Part shown: piece after piece, positions 46,505 to 54,679 of the stretch
How positions within the stretch are numbered: position 1 is the first letter of the stretch
How the letters are laid out: each line of letters starts with the position of its first letter
NCBI RefSeq assembly: GCF_014058425.1
Contig: NZ_CP049366.1
Location: forward strand, 806,001 to 870,000
Direction: 5' to 3'
DNA: 64,000 nt
DNA from: Companilactobacillus pabuli
GTDB lineage: Bacteria; Bacillota; Bacilli; Lactobacillales; Lactobacillaceae
Notes under the pieces: generated by a model
The model's input: the letters and a program-made list of their open reading frames with translations, nothing else
The model's database searches: none
What the model was told of the DNA's origin: nothing
Translations under genes and position numbers: made by a program

Positions 46505-47791
46505 ATGTCTGCTAAGGCTAAATTTACAAAAAAAGAAAACAATACTGGTGAATTGAAATTTGAAATTGACCAAGACACAATCAAACAAGGTTTGGATACT
46601 GCATTTAACCGTGTTAAGAAGAGCTTAAATGTACCTGGTTTCAGAAAAGGTAGAGTACCTCGTCAAATCTTCAACCGTATGTACGGAGAAGAAGCATTGT
46701 ACGAAGACGCTTTAAACGCTGTTTTACCTGCTGCATATCAAAGTGCTGTTGATGAAACTAAAGTAGAACCAGTTGATCAACCACAAATCAACGTTGAATC
46801 AATGGAAAAGGGCAAGCCTTGGGCTATTACTGCTGTAATTACAGTTAAACCTGACGTTGAACTTGGTGACTACAAGGGTATTCAAGTTAAGAAGCAAAAA
46901 CGTAATGTTATGAAAGCTGACGTTGAAGCTCGTTTAGAAGAACTACAAAAGCAACAAGCTGAATTAGTTCTTAAAGATGGTAAAGCTGAAAAAGGCGACA
47001 CAGTAATCATTGACTACGTTGGTACTGTTGATGGTAAAGAATTCGACGGTGGCAGTGCTCAAAACTACTCACTAGAACTTGGTTCAGGTACATTCATTCC
47101 TGGATTCGAAGACGAATTGATTGGTCACTCAGCTGGTGAAGATGTTGACGTTAACGTTACATTCCCAGAAGATTATCAAGCAAAAGACTTAGCTGGTAAG
47201 AAAGCTATCTTCAAGACAAAACTTCACGAAGTTAAGACAAAGGAATTGCCAGAATTAGACGATGACTTTGCTAAGGATGTTGACGAAAATGTTGACACAC
47301 TTGAAGAACTAAAGACTAAGGTTCATGACGAAATCAAGGATCAAAAGAAAGAAACTGCTGAAGAAAACATTCAAGAAGAAGCCATCTCAGGTGCTGTAAA
47401 GAACGCCAAGATCGATGACATTCCTCAAGCAATGATCGACACAGAAGTTGAAAATCAATTGAACCAATACCTAGCTAACTTACGTCGTCAAGGTATCGAT
47501 CCTAAGTTGTACTACCAAATGACAGGTACATCAGAAGACGATTTGAAGAAGCAATTTGCTAAAGATGCTGAAGAACGTGTTAAGACTGACTTAGTTATCG
47601 AAGCAATCGTTGCTAAAGAAGATATCAAACCTTCAGAAGATGAAATCAAAGCTGAAATCAAGTCATTGGCTGACGAATACAAGATGGAAGAAAAAGCAGT
47701 TAGAAATGCACTTTCAGATGATATGTTAGCTCATGATATTGCTGCTAAGAAGGCAATTGAATTGATCGTTGACTCAGCTGTTGAAAAATAA
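46505..47791 (+). CDS. tig: trigger factor, ribosome-associated chaperone
   Basis: Trigger factor binds ribosomal protein L23 at the exit tunnel and shields nascent chains. The ribosome-binding signature is [15 protein letters not shown] (about 40-54). The FKBP-type peptidyl-prolyl isomerase domain spans about 160-245 ([20 protein letters not shown]). The C-terminal helical chaperone domain ends at residue 428. GGAGGGA precedes the ATG. In relatives clpX follows directly. Here an insertion sequence separates them. Confidence 0.97.
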   Translation: MSAKAKFTKKENNTGELKFEIDQDTIKQGLDTAFNRVKKSLNVPGFRKGRVPRQIFNRMYGEEALYEDALNAVLPAAYQSAVDETKVEPVDQPQINVESMEKGKPWAITAVITVKPDVELGDYKGIQVKKQKRNVMKADVEARLEELQKQQAELVLKDGKAEKGDTVIIDYVGTVDGKEFDGGSAQNYSLELGSGTFIPGFEDELIGHSAGEDVDVNVTFPEDYQAKDLAGKKAIFKTKLHEVKTKELPELDDDFAKDVDENVDTLEELKTKVHDEIKDQKKETAEENIQEEAISGAVKNAKIDDIPQAMIDTEVENQLNQYLANLRRQGIDPKLYYQMTGTSEDDLKKQFAKDAEERVKTDLVIEAIVAKEDIKPSEDEIKAEIKSLADEYKMEEKAVRNALSDDMLAHDIAAKKAIELIVDSAVEK

Positions 47792-47811
47792 AGCTAAAAG
47801 CTGTTAAACTT

Positions 47812-47838
47812 AAGGAAGCCGTAAGGCTTTCTTTTTTT
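47812..47838 (+). terminator. terminator after tig
   Basis: AAGGAAGCC pairs with GGCTTTCTT (one G-U) around a GTAA loop, with a T run. It ends immediately before the left end of the insertion sequence. Confidence 0.85.
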
Positions 47839-47884
47839 ATCGGCTCTTTGTCAAATCGTATTGATGAATGATTTTGAGCTCATT

Positions 47885-47912
47885 GAGCATCCTCATCGAG
47901 GATGCTCTTTTT
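47885..47912 (+). terminator. plus-strand terminator inside IS left end
   Basis: GAGCATCCTC (47885-47894) and GAGGATGCTC (47898-47907) pair perfectly, followed by T5. It points into the IS and would stop transcripts from tig running antisense to the transposase. Confidence 0.8.
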
Positions 47913-49166
47913 CTATGCACAAATCAGTCTTATTCTTTTAATAAAGTGTTCAAGATTTCTAAAGCCATAAGAATTTCTTTTTAGTTTCTTTATCTTTCCA
48001 ATGGTGCCCTCTAGAGGACCATTGGAATATGGCAATAAGCAACTATTTTTCACATAATTTATGTTTTTTCGTAACGTTGTAATGGCTGTATCCATTGCAG
48101 TCCCATTTCTTTTATATCCAGAAGTAGTTTCTTGAAGTAGATTTATGTCATGATATCTTATTGATCTTTGAATACTCTGATAAGTACCATAAGCTTCCTT
48201 GAAAATTGGTATTTCATCAGTAGCTATATCGATGACATTTTGAATAGTCGTAAATTCATTTATGCCGACAATAAATTTTATATGAGTATCGTCTACATCT
48301 TCCTCTGGAAGATGATATAGACGCCAATCAGATTTCATCGCTTTATATATACGAGATTTTTTATCAGGCAATTTTTTTAAAGAATTGATACGTACTTGAT
48401 CCAAGGCTCTACTACAAAGTTGAACTATATGAAATCTATCTACGACAATGCGAGCATTGGGGAATATACGATGAACGACTAATTGATAGTTGGCATTTAA
48501 GTCGATTGATACGGTTTTTACGGCTTGTCGTTCCGATAAGCTGTAATTATTTATAAAGTGTTCAGTTATTGTTTTAGACAGTCTGTCATGTATCAATTCG
48601 ACCAACCGATGCGTATCCGCATCGATGGCGATAAATGTAAAAATATTTTTTACGGATCTAAACTCATCAAAACAAAGATTTTCTGGCAAATGCGCACATC
48701 TATTAGGAATTTTGGTATTACTATATAAAATCCTACTTACAGTATTGGCTGAAATACCGATGACTTTAGCTATTGATGACAGAGTAAATGATTCTTTAGC
48801 CATGGAAAAGATTCTATTCTTAATCTGTTTGGTCATAGTATGATTTTTTATCAATAGATCACTGTGGGCACCGCAGGTGCTTCCACAGTTCCTACACAGG
48901 AATCGTTGCTTTCTTAGTACTAGGTGGTACTCGATACCATTAAAGCTAGCTAATCTTGCATTAGTGGTTCTTTTACCATTTTTAACTAGTGTATTCATTC
49001 CACATTGAGGGCACCTATGTAAAGAATAAGATAGTTCAGCATTCACCACTTTGATGTGTTTTATAACACCATGTTTTTTTATTTTGGAATCTTTTACTGA
49101 AACATTTTTTATATTATTGTCTTTTATGTCTAGCGCACATAGTATAGAATTGTCTTGGGACACCAT
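47913..49166 (-). CDS. ISL3-family DDE transposase
   Basis: An apparently intact transposase of 417 residues. The N-terminal zinc ribbon has C52xxC55 and C91xxC94. A helix-turn-helix follows (about 125-148, LSSIAKVIGISANTVSRIL). The catalytic RNase H-like domain includes DEF at 167-169, DRFH starting at D243 and a late NGPLEG segment whose Glu completes the DDE triad, followed by KLKRNSYGF, a hallmark of ISL3. No frameshift is visible, so the copy may be active. Confidence 0.93.
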   Translation of the reverse strand: MVSQDNSILCALDIKDNNIKNVSVKDSKIKKHGVIKHIKVVNAELSYSLHRCPQCGMNTLVKNGKRTTNARLASFNGIEYHLVLRKQRFLCRNCGSTCGAHSDLLIKNHTMTKQIKNRIFSMAKESFTLSSIAKVIGISANTVSRILYSNTKIPNRCAHLPENLCFDEFRSVKNIFTFIAIDADTHRLVELIHDRLSKTITEHFINNYSLSERQAVKTVSIDLNANYQLVVHRIFPNARIVVDRFHIVQLCSRALDQVRINSLKKLPDKKSRIYKAMKSDWRLYHLPEEDVDDTHIKFIVGINEFTTIQNVIDIATDEIPIFKEAYGTYQSIQRSIRYHDINLLQETTSGYKRNGTAMDTAITTLRKNINYVKNSCLLPYSNGPLEGTIGKIKKLKRNSYGFRNLEHFIKRIRLICA

Positions 49167-49212
49167 TGTTCACTCCTGTTTGATTTGGTTTGGTCGCTTA
49201 AATCTTAACACG

Positions 49213-49234
49213 AGAACAGTGATGTTCTTTTTTT
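49213..49234 (+). terminator. plus-strand terminator inside IS right end
   Basis: AGAACA (49213-49218), loop GTGA, TGTTCT (49223-49228), then T6. It would block plus-strand read-through leaving the IS towards clpX. Confidence 0.65.
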
Positions 49235-49248
49235 ATTTCAAAGAGTAT

Positions 49249-49283
49249 AAAAAAAACTGGTATTGATTGTTCATCAATACCAG
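49249..49283 (-). terminator. minus-strand terminator just right of the IS
   Basis: CTGGTATTGAT (49257-49267) pairs perfectly with ATCAATACCAG (49273-49283). Eight A (49249-49256) give a T8 run on the minus strand. It would stop antisense transcripts entering the IS from the clpX side. Confidence 0.75.
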
Positions 49284-49391
49284 AAAGTTTAGAACCTTTT
49301 TATCACGAACAACCTAGAAACTAATTACTTTACTCTTAATTATTACAATGCTAGACTTTCAAAGTATTGGAACTATTGAAGGAGAATAACT

Positions 49392-50639
49392 ATGTTTGAT
49401 AGTACAGAAAATACTGGCACGATTAGCTGTTCATTTTGTGGTAAAACACAAGATCAAGTAAAGAAAATCGTTGCTGGTCCCGGTGTCTATATTTGTAATG
49501 AATGTATTGATTTATGCAAAGAGATTATCGATGAAGAATTAAATGAAGCTACACCACTTGATTTAGATAACATTCCTACACCTGTAGAAATTAAAAAAAT
49601 CTTGGACGAATATGTGATTGGACAAAAGTCTGCCAAACGTGCTTTGTCAGTTGCTGTTTATAATCACTATAAGAGAATTAATAAAATGGAACACCTTAAA
49701 GACGGTGAGACAGAGCTTCAAAAGAGTAATATTGCCTTAATTGGACCTACTGGTTCAGGTAAGACTTTCTTAGCTCAAACGTTGGCTCGTATTTTGAAGG
49801 TCCCATTTGCTATTGCTGATGCTACTACGCTTACTGAAGCTGGTTACGTTGGTGAAGATGTCGAAAATATTTTGCTTAAGTTACTTCAAAATGCTGATTT
49901 TGATGTGGACAAAGCAGAACACGGAATCGTATATATTGATGAAATTGACAAGATCGCTAAGAAGAGTGAAAATGTCTCAATTACACGTGATGTTTCTGGT
50001 GAGGGTGTCCAACAAGCTCTTTTGAAGATTCTTGAAGGAACAATTGCTAGTGTGCCACCACAAGGTGGAAGAAAGCATCCTCAACAAGAACTTATTCAAA
50101 TTGATACAACTAATATTCTCTTTATCGTTGGTGGTGCCTTTGACGGTATTGAACAAATCGTTAAGAATCGTTTAGGCGATAAGACGATTGGTTTTGGTGC
50201 TGAACAAAAAGCTAGTGTTGCCGAAGAAAAGAATTTGATGAAACAAATTATTCCAGAAGACTTGATGAAATTCGGTATTATTCCTGAATTTATCGGTCGT
50301 ATTCCAATCGTAACTGCATTGGATAAATTGACGGAAAATGATTTGGTCGAAATTCTAACTAAGCCTAAGAATGCTCTTGTAAAGCAATATAAGGAACTTC
50401 TTGTACTTGATGGTGTTGACTTAGTTTTCACTGACGATGCTCTTAAAGAAATTGCGAAGATGTCAATTGAAAGAAATACCGGAGCTCGTGGTTTGAGATC
50501 GATTCTTGAAGAAACGATGCTTGATACGATGTTCGATATTCCTGGTCGTGATGACATTGAAACAGTTAAAGTTACAAAAGATGCTGTTAGAAAGATTAAA
50601 GAACCAGAAGTTATTTTGAAAAATGGAGAGGTTGCCTAG
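49392..50639 (+). CDS. clpX: ATP-dependent Clp protease ATP-binding subunit ClpX
   Basis: ClpX is an AAA+ unfoldase that feeds tagged proteins to the ClpP peptidase. The N-terminal zinc-binding domain has C13xxC16 and a later CxxC pair (CNECIDLC). Walker A GPTGSGKT lies near residue 118, Walker [11 protein letters not shown] near 180, and the ISRD-type pore and sensor motifs follow. Length 415. AAGGAGAA lies before the ATG. Because the upstream IS carries terminators, a promoter must lie in about 49284-49391, but I cannot define it well. Confidence 0.97.
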   Translation: MFDSTENTGTISCSFCGKTQDQVKKIVAGPGVYICNECIDLCKEIIDEELNEATPLDLDNIPTPVEIKKILDEYVIGQKSAKRALSVAVYNHYKRINKMEHLKDGETELQKSNIALIGPTGSGKTFLAQTLARILKVPFAIADATTLTEAGYVGEDVENILLKLLQNADFDVDKAEHGIVYIDEIDKIAKKSENVSITRDVSGEGVQQALLKILEGTIASVPPQGGRKHPQQELIQIDTTNILFIVGGAFDGIEQIVKNRLGDKTIGFGAEQKASVAEEKNLMKQIIPEDLMKFGIIPEFIGRIPIVTALDKLTENDLVEILTKPKNALVKQYKELLVLDGVDLVFTDDALKEIAKMSIERNTGARGLRSILEETMLDTMFDIPGRDDIETVKVTKDAVRKIKEPEVILKNGEVA

Positions 50640-50693
50640 TGGGCAGCCTTTTTTTATATTAAATATGGTAAAATTATGAGATTGAGGTGAATT

Positions 50694-51275
50694 ATGCAAG
50701 TAAATAATGTTTCGATGAATTTGAGTGCAGTTAGTTCCAAGCAGTATCCTGATGAAGGATACCCTGAGATTGCTCTTCTAGGCCGTTCTAACGTCGGTAA
50801 ATCTTCTTTGATTAATACGTTGATCAATCGTAAAAGCTTTGCGAGAACGTCCAGTACGCCTGGTAAAACACAAACACTTAATTTCTACAAAATTGAAGAT
50901 CAATTATACCTAGTTGATGTGCCAGGATATGGCTTTGCAAAAGTATCAAAGAAGCAACGTGAAGAATTCGGTGTGATGATTGAAGAGTATTTGACTACTC
51001 GTAAGGTTTTAAAAGGGGTAGTTATTTTAGTTGATGGTCGTCGCAGTCCTAGCGATGATGACGTTTCAATGTACCAATTCGTTAGTTACTATCACATTCC
51101 AACATTGATCGTGGCTACGAAGATGGATAAAGTTAAACGTAATCAATGGAATAAGACCGTCAGTCAAGTTAAAAAAACCATGAATATCAATCAAACCGAT
51201 GACTTACAATTATTCAGTTCTGAAACTAAATCAGGCAAAGATGAAGTTTGGAATTGGATCGAAAATCATATGTAA
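50694..51275 (+). CDS. engB: ribosome biogenesis GTPase EngB/YsxC
   Basis: An essential small GTPase for 50S subunit assembly. G1 GRSNVGKSS is near residues 31-39, G2 TPGKTQT, G3 DVPGYG near 77 and G4 ATKMDK near 142. At 193 residues the protein is one GTPase domain of family length. It follows clpX by 54 bases with GAGGTGA before the ATG, and the clpX-engB pair is conserved in Firmicutes. Confidence 0.96.
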   Translation: MQVNNVSMNLSAVSSKQYPDEGYPEIALLGRSNVGKSSLINTLINRKSFARTSSTPGKTQTLNFYKIEDQLYLVDVPGYGFAKVSKKQREEFGVMIEEYLTTRKVLKGVVILVDGRRSPSDDDVSMYQFVSYYHIPTLIVATKMDKVKRNQWNKTVSQVKKTMNINQTDDLQLFSSETKSGKDEVWNWIENHM

Positions 51276-51280
51276 TAAAA

Positions 51281-51307
51281 AAATCGACTGTAAAAGTCGA
51301 TTTTTTA
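51281..51307. terminator. bidirectional terminator between engB and phosphatase gene
   Basis: AAATCGACT (51281-51289) and AGTCGATTT (51295-51303), with A-rich DNA on the left and T-rich DNA on the right, serve the convergent genes. Confidence 0.88.
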
Positions 51308-51880
51308 TTTTGAAAAATTTATAATTTTTTGAAAATAAAACTTATTGTTTTCAAAAGTAAATTTAAGGATGCTGCAATTTGTGAAACCACTTTGAATAAT
51401 TTTTTGAATGTCAGTCCAAAGATCGGAAAACATCATCATAGCTCCACCGTGACTAACTACTAGGACTGTCTGATTGTCTTGATTCATAATTTTTTGCAAA
51501 GTAGTAGCGATTCGCTTTTGCGCAGCTTGGTTATCTTCGCCACCAAATTGGACGTAATAGTCGCCAAAATGCTTTTTAGGGTCCATTTTGGGATGTAAAT
51601 ATTCATGTTCACCTTCAAAGACACCAAAAGAAAGCTCTTTTAAGCCCTTTAAACGCGTATATGGCATGTCAGTTACAAGTTCTAACGTATCGCTAGCGCG
51701 TTCAGCAGTCGAGCAATAAGCAGCGTCAAATTGGATTTTATTATCTTTGAAGTATTGGCCAGCGGTTTTTGCTTGTTCAATACCTCTTTGAGTCAATGGT
51801 GAATCGCACCAACCTTGAATCTTTTTTTGAGCATTAAATAAAGTTTCACCGTGTCGCATGATATAAAGTGTCTTTTTCAT
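51305..51880 (-). CDS. histidine phosphatase family protein (phosphoglycerate mutase-like)
   Basis: A 191-residue protein with the phospho-His motif YIMRHGETLFNAQ at residues 6-18, the acid Glu in LSFGVFEG and the second His in VVSHGGAMM near 140. It is a paralogue in fold of the gene at 17003. Substrate is unknown. The frame is open upstream, but GAGGGGG lies 8 bases before the ATG at 51880, which decides the start. An ATG at 51886 is too close to that site. It is convergent with engB. Confidence 0.87.
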   Translation of the reverse strand: MKKTLYIMRHGETLFNAQKKIQGWCDSPLTQRGIEQAKTAGQYFKDNKIQFDAAYCSTAERASDTLELVTDMPYTRLKGLKELSFGVFEGEHEYLHPKMDPKKHFGDYYVQFGGEDNQAAQKRIATTLQKIMNQDNQTVLVVSHGGAMMMFSDLWTDIQKIIQSGFTNCSILKFTFENNKFYFQKIINFSK

Positions 51881-51999
51881 TTGCATTTCCCCCTCGTAGA
51901 AAACACTTACATTATACAATAACTTGTAAAAAGTCCTTGAAAAAAATTAAGGTTCTGTGTATCATCATACTTATAATAAGATTTTGATTTTTAAAATAA

Positions 52000-52181
52000 T
52001 TAATGATTTATTTCAGAGTTCAGAGAATTGACGGTCGGTGCGAGTCAAGCAGGATAAATCACGAAATACGAAATCAAAATTCACGTCCAGTTGATGGAAT
52101 AAAGTGCAAGTATGATTACTTGAATTTGGGTGGTACCGCGCATAAAGCGTCCCTGCAATTACTGCAGAGGCGCTTTTTTTA
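52000..52181 (+). promoter_or_regulatory. T-box riboswitch leader of tyrS (tyrosine)
   Basis: Stem I is recognised by GAATTGACGG...GGTGCGAGTCAA (52024-52048). The Tyr specifier codon TAC is at 52067-52069. The T-box core GGGTGGTACCGCG (52128-52140) contains TGGT, complementary to the ACCA end of tRNA-Tyr. TATAAT at 51972-51977 is a likely -10 for the leader. The terminator is listed separately. Confidence 0.93.
52145..52181 (+). terminator. T-box-controlled terminator of tyrS
   Basis: AAGCGTCCCTGCA pairs with TGCAGAGGCGCTT with one mismatch, followed by a run of T. Confidence 0.92.
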
Positions 52182-52216
52182 TTTCTTGGACTTGGACAAT
52201 TACAGGAGGAAGATTT

Positions 52217-53461
52217 ATGAACATTATTGATGAATTATCATGGCGTGGCCTGATCAATCAACAATCCGATGAAGAGGGATTGAGAAAATTAGTTGACGAA
52301 AAGGCCATCTCACTTTACTGTGGTATGGATCCAACAGGGGATTCAATGCACATCGGTCACTTGTTGCCATTTATGACTTTGGAAAGATTCGCTAAAGCTG
52401 GTCACCATCCTTATATCGTTATCGGTGGTGCTACTGGTTCAATCGGTGATCCAAGTGGTAAAAAAGCTGAACGTCCTATGCAAACAATGGACCAAGTTAA
52501 CCACAATGTAGAGGCTTTGAGTAATCAAGCTAATAAGATCTTCAGTAACTTCACTATGGTTAATAACTATGATTGGACTCATCAAATCGGTATTTTGGAC
52601 TTCTTGCGTGACTACGGTAAATTGTTCAACGTTAATACAATGTTGAATAAGGAAATTATTTCCAGCCGTTTGGAAGTAGGAATTTCCTTTACTGAATTTA
52701 CTTATCAAATCTTACAATCACTTGATTTCTTAACACTTTACCGTCAACACAACGTACAATTGCAAGTTGGTGGTGGTGACCAATGGGGTAATTTGACTGC
52801 TGGTTTGGACTTGATTCACAAAACTGAAGGTCAAGATGCTAAAGTTTATGCTTTGACAATTCCATTGCTTCTTAAAGCTGATGGTACAAAGTTCGGTAAA
52901 ACTGCTGGTGGTGCTGTATGGCTTGATCCTAAGAAGACTTCACCTTACGAATTCTATCAATTCTGGTTCAATCAAGATGACAAGGACGTTATTAACTTAT
53001 TGAAGAAATTTACTTTCTTGTCAAAAGAAGAAATAAATAAATTAGCTGAAGCAGTTAAGACAGCTCCTGAAAAACGTTTAGCACAAAAGACTTTGGCAGA
53101 AGAAGTTACTAAGTTTGTTCACGGTGAAGAAGCTCTAAAGACTGCTGAAAAAATCACTGACGTATTGTTCTCTGGTGAAATCCAAGAATTGACGACAGAA
53201 GAAGTTGCTGAAGCCTTCCACGGTGTTCCTAGTGAAGAAATCTCAAGCGCCCCTATCAATTTAGTTGACCTCTTGATTGCTGTTAACGTCGACAAGTCAA
53301 AACGTCAAGCTCGTGAAGATATTCAAAATGGTGCCATCAGAATCAATGGTGAGAGATTAACTGATACAACAACTGAAATCGATCCAAAAGATTCATTTGA
53401 CGGCAAGTACATCGTAATTCGTCGTGGTAAGAAGAAATATTTCTTAGCAAAAATTAACTAA
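52217..53461 (+). CDS. tyrS: tyrosyl-tRNA synthetase
   Basis: A class I synthetase that charges tRNA-Tyr. The HIGH motif is exact at residues 45-48 and the KMSKS loop reads KFGKT near 225, as in the bacterial TyrS type. A C-terminal S4 RNA-binding domain begins near 350 (VDLLIAVNVDKSKRQAREDI). The frame is open upstream into the T-box, but AGGAGGA before ATG 52217 sets the start, giving 414 residues. Confidence 0.98.
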   Translation: MNIIDELSWRGLINQQSDEEGLRKLVDEKAISLYCGMDPTGDSMHIGHLLPFMTLERFAKAGHHPYIVIGGATGSIGDPSGKKAERPMQTMDQVNHNVEALSNQANKIFSNFTMVNNYDWTHQIGILDFLRDYGKLFNVNTMLNKEIISSRLEVGISFTEFTYQILQSLDFLTLYRQHNVQLQVGGGDQWGNLTAGLDLIHKTEGQDAKVYALTIPLLLKADGTKFGKTAGGAVWLDPKKTSPYEFYQFWFNQDDKDVINLLKKFTFLSKEEINKLAEAVKTAPEKRLAQKTLAEEVTKFVHGEEALKTAEKITDVLFSGEIQELTTEEVAEAFHGVPSEEISSAPINLVDLLIAVNVDKSKRQAREDIQNGAIRINGERLTDTTTEIDPKDSFDGKYIVIRRGKKKYFLAKIN

Positions 53462-53466
53462 TACTA

Positions 53467-53495
53467 TTGACTGAGAATGTGAAATCGTTTATATT
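53467..53495 (+). promoter_or_regulatory. promoter of pyr operon, with cre-like overlap
   Basis: TTGACT (53467-53472), a 17-base spacer and TATATT (53490-53495). TGAAATCGTTTATA (53480-53493) overlaps the spacer and -10 and differs from a cre consensus at one position. Confidence 0.6.
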
Positions 53496-53513
53496 ATTTG
53501 CAACGAAAACTTT

Positions 53514-53605
53514 TAATCGAGTCCTGTGAGGCTTGGAAGGTTACTTACACATTAGACAGAAAAAGTGTAAACTTCCTTTCCTTGTGGGATAGGAAGTTTT
53601 TTGTT
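53514..53605 (+). promoter_or_regulatory. PyrR attenuator 1 of pyr operon
   Basis: The loop sequence GAGTCCTGTGAGGCTT (53519-53534) fits the PyrR-binding anti-antiterminator consensus around TCCNGNGAGG. Downstream, AAACTTCCTTTCC (53569-53581) pairs with GGGATAGGAAGTTT (to 53599), followed by T, forming a terminator. GGAAG near 53535 can pair instead with CTTCC to form the antiterminator. UMP-bound PyrR should promote termination. No gene lies between it and attenuator 2. Confidence 0.88.
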
Positions 53606-53635
53606 TACTAAAAAATAAATCGTCAGGGAACTTTT

Positions 53636-53717
53636 AAATAGATCCAGTGAGGTCTGAAAGGTCGGTTGAACACCAAACTTTTAGGGGTAGCTGGATAAAA
53701 GCTATCCCTTTTAATTT
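53636..53717 (+). promoter_or_regulatory. PyrR attenuator 2 of pyr operon
   Basis: AGATCCAGTGAGGTCT (53640-53655) is a second PyrR-binding loop. GGGGTAGCT (53684-53692) pairs with AGCTATCCC (53700-53708), followed by T4, as the terminator. AAAGGT and ACTTTT flank an alternative antiterminator. Confidence 0.9.
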
Positions 53718-53728
53718 GGAGGAAAACA

Positions 53729-54679
53729 ATGAAAAATATACTTTCTATGTCACAATTATCAAACGAAGAGGTACTGAACTTAATTGATTCCGCAATTGAT
53801 TTCAAGGCCGGTAAGAAATCAGAAATCGGTCAAGATAAATTTGCCATCAATTTATTTTTTGAAAACAGTACAAGAACAAAATCTAGTTTCCAAGTAGCTG
53901 AAATGAAGCTAGGGATGAAAGAAATCGAATTCGAGGCTTCAACATCTTCAACTTCTAAAGGTGAAACACTTTATGACACTGTCAAGACTGAAGAGAGTAT
54001 CGGTGCTAGTGTAGCAGTTATCCGTCACAGCCAAGACAAGTATTATGAAGATTTAGTAAATAATCATAATCTAAAAATTCACATCATCAACGGTGGTGAT
54101 GGTACTGGTCAACATCCTTCACAATCACTTTTGGACTTAATGACAATTTATGAACATTTCGGCAGTTTCGATGGTTTAAAGGTTGGTATTATCGGGGACT
54201 TGAGTCACTCACGAGTAGCCCATTCAAATGCTGAAATCTTAACAAGACTAGGAGCTTCAGTTTGCTTTGGCGGTTTGGATTCATGGTACACACCAGAATT
54301 TGCAGAAATTGGACCACATATGAGTGTCGATGAACTTTGCCAAGAAATGGACGTTGTGATGTTACTTAGAGTTCAACATGAACGTCTTTCTGCTGAAGAA
54401 AACAAAAATTTCTCCAAAGCTGACTATTTTGAAAAATACGGTTTGGATATGAATCGTGTCAATATGATGAAACCTGATGCAATGATCATGCACCCAGCTC
54501 CAGTTAACCGAGGAGCAGAAATTGCTGATGACGTTGTGGAATGTGACAAGTCATATATTTTCCCTCAAATGGCTAACGGTGTCTTTATGAGAATGGCAAT
54601 GATTGAAGCAGTTTTAGAAGGAGATAATGCAGAAGATGAACTTATTGGTCAAAAATGCAAAATTGTTCTACACAAATAA
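53729..54679 (+). CDS. pyrB: aspartate carbamoyltransferase, catalytic subunit
   Basis: PyrB joins carbamoyl phosphate and aspartate, the first committed step of pyrimidine synthesis. The carbamoyl-phosphate motif STRTKSSF is at residues 47-54. HPSQSLLDLMTIYE and the HPAPVNRG loop are present. Length 316. A regulatory chain gene (pyrI) is absent, as expected for Firmicutes. AGGAGG-like GGAGGA precedes the ATG. Its last 53 bases also encode the beginning of pyrC. Confidence 0.97.
   Translation: MKNILSMSQLSNEEVLNLIDSAIDFKAGKKSEIGQDKFAINLFFENSTRTKSSFQVAEMKLGMKEIEFEASTSSTSKGETLYDTVKTEESIGASVAVIRHSQDKYYEDLVNNHNLKIHIINGGDGTGQHPSQSLLDLMTIYEHFGSFDGLKVGIIGDLSHSRVAHSNAEILTRLGASVCFGGLDSWYTPEFAEIGPHMSVDELCQEMDVVMLLRVQHERLSAEENKNFSKADYFEKYGLDMNRVNMMKPDAMIMHPAPVNRGAEIADDVVECDKSYIFPQMANGVFMRMAMIEAVLEGDNAEDELIGQKCKIVLHK

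Larger units (their letters stand above)
47842..49248 (-). mobile_element. ISL3-family insertion sequence
   Basis: A single transposase gene lies between short imperfect terminal inverted repeats. The left end reads GGCTCTTTGTCAAAT (from 47842) and the right end, read inward on the minus strand, reads TACTCTTTGAAAT (to about 49247). CTCTTTG is shared exactly. The element is about 1.4 kb. I cannot see a target duplication, because the flanks are T- and A-rich and unlike each other, so the ends are good to a few bases. Hairpins with T-runs lie near both ends. It sits cleanly between tig and clpX. Confidence 0.85.

Noticed and set aside
50096-50557. 153-codon minus-strand ORF inside clpX
   Set aside because: Shadow frame of clpX with Ser/Ile-rich composition and no start signal.
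52003-52230. 75-codon ORF across the tyrS leader
   Set aside because: It runs through the T-box structure and lacks a ribosome site. The T-box explains the region.
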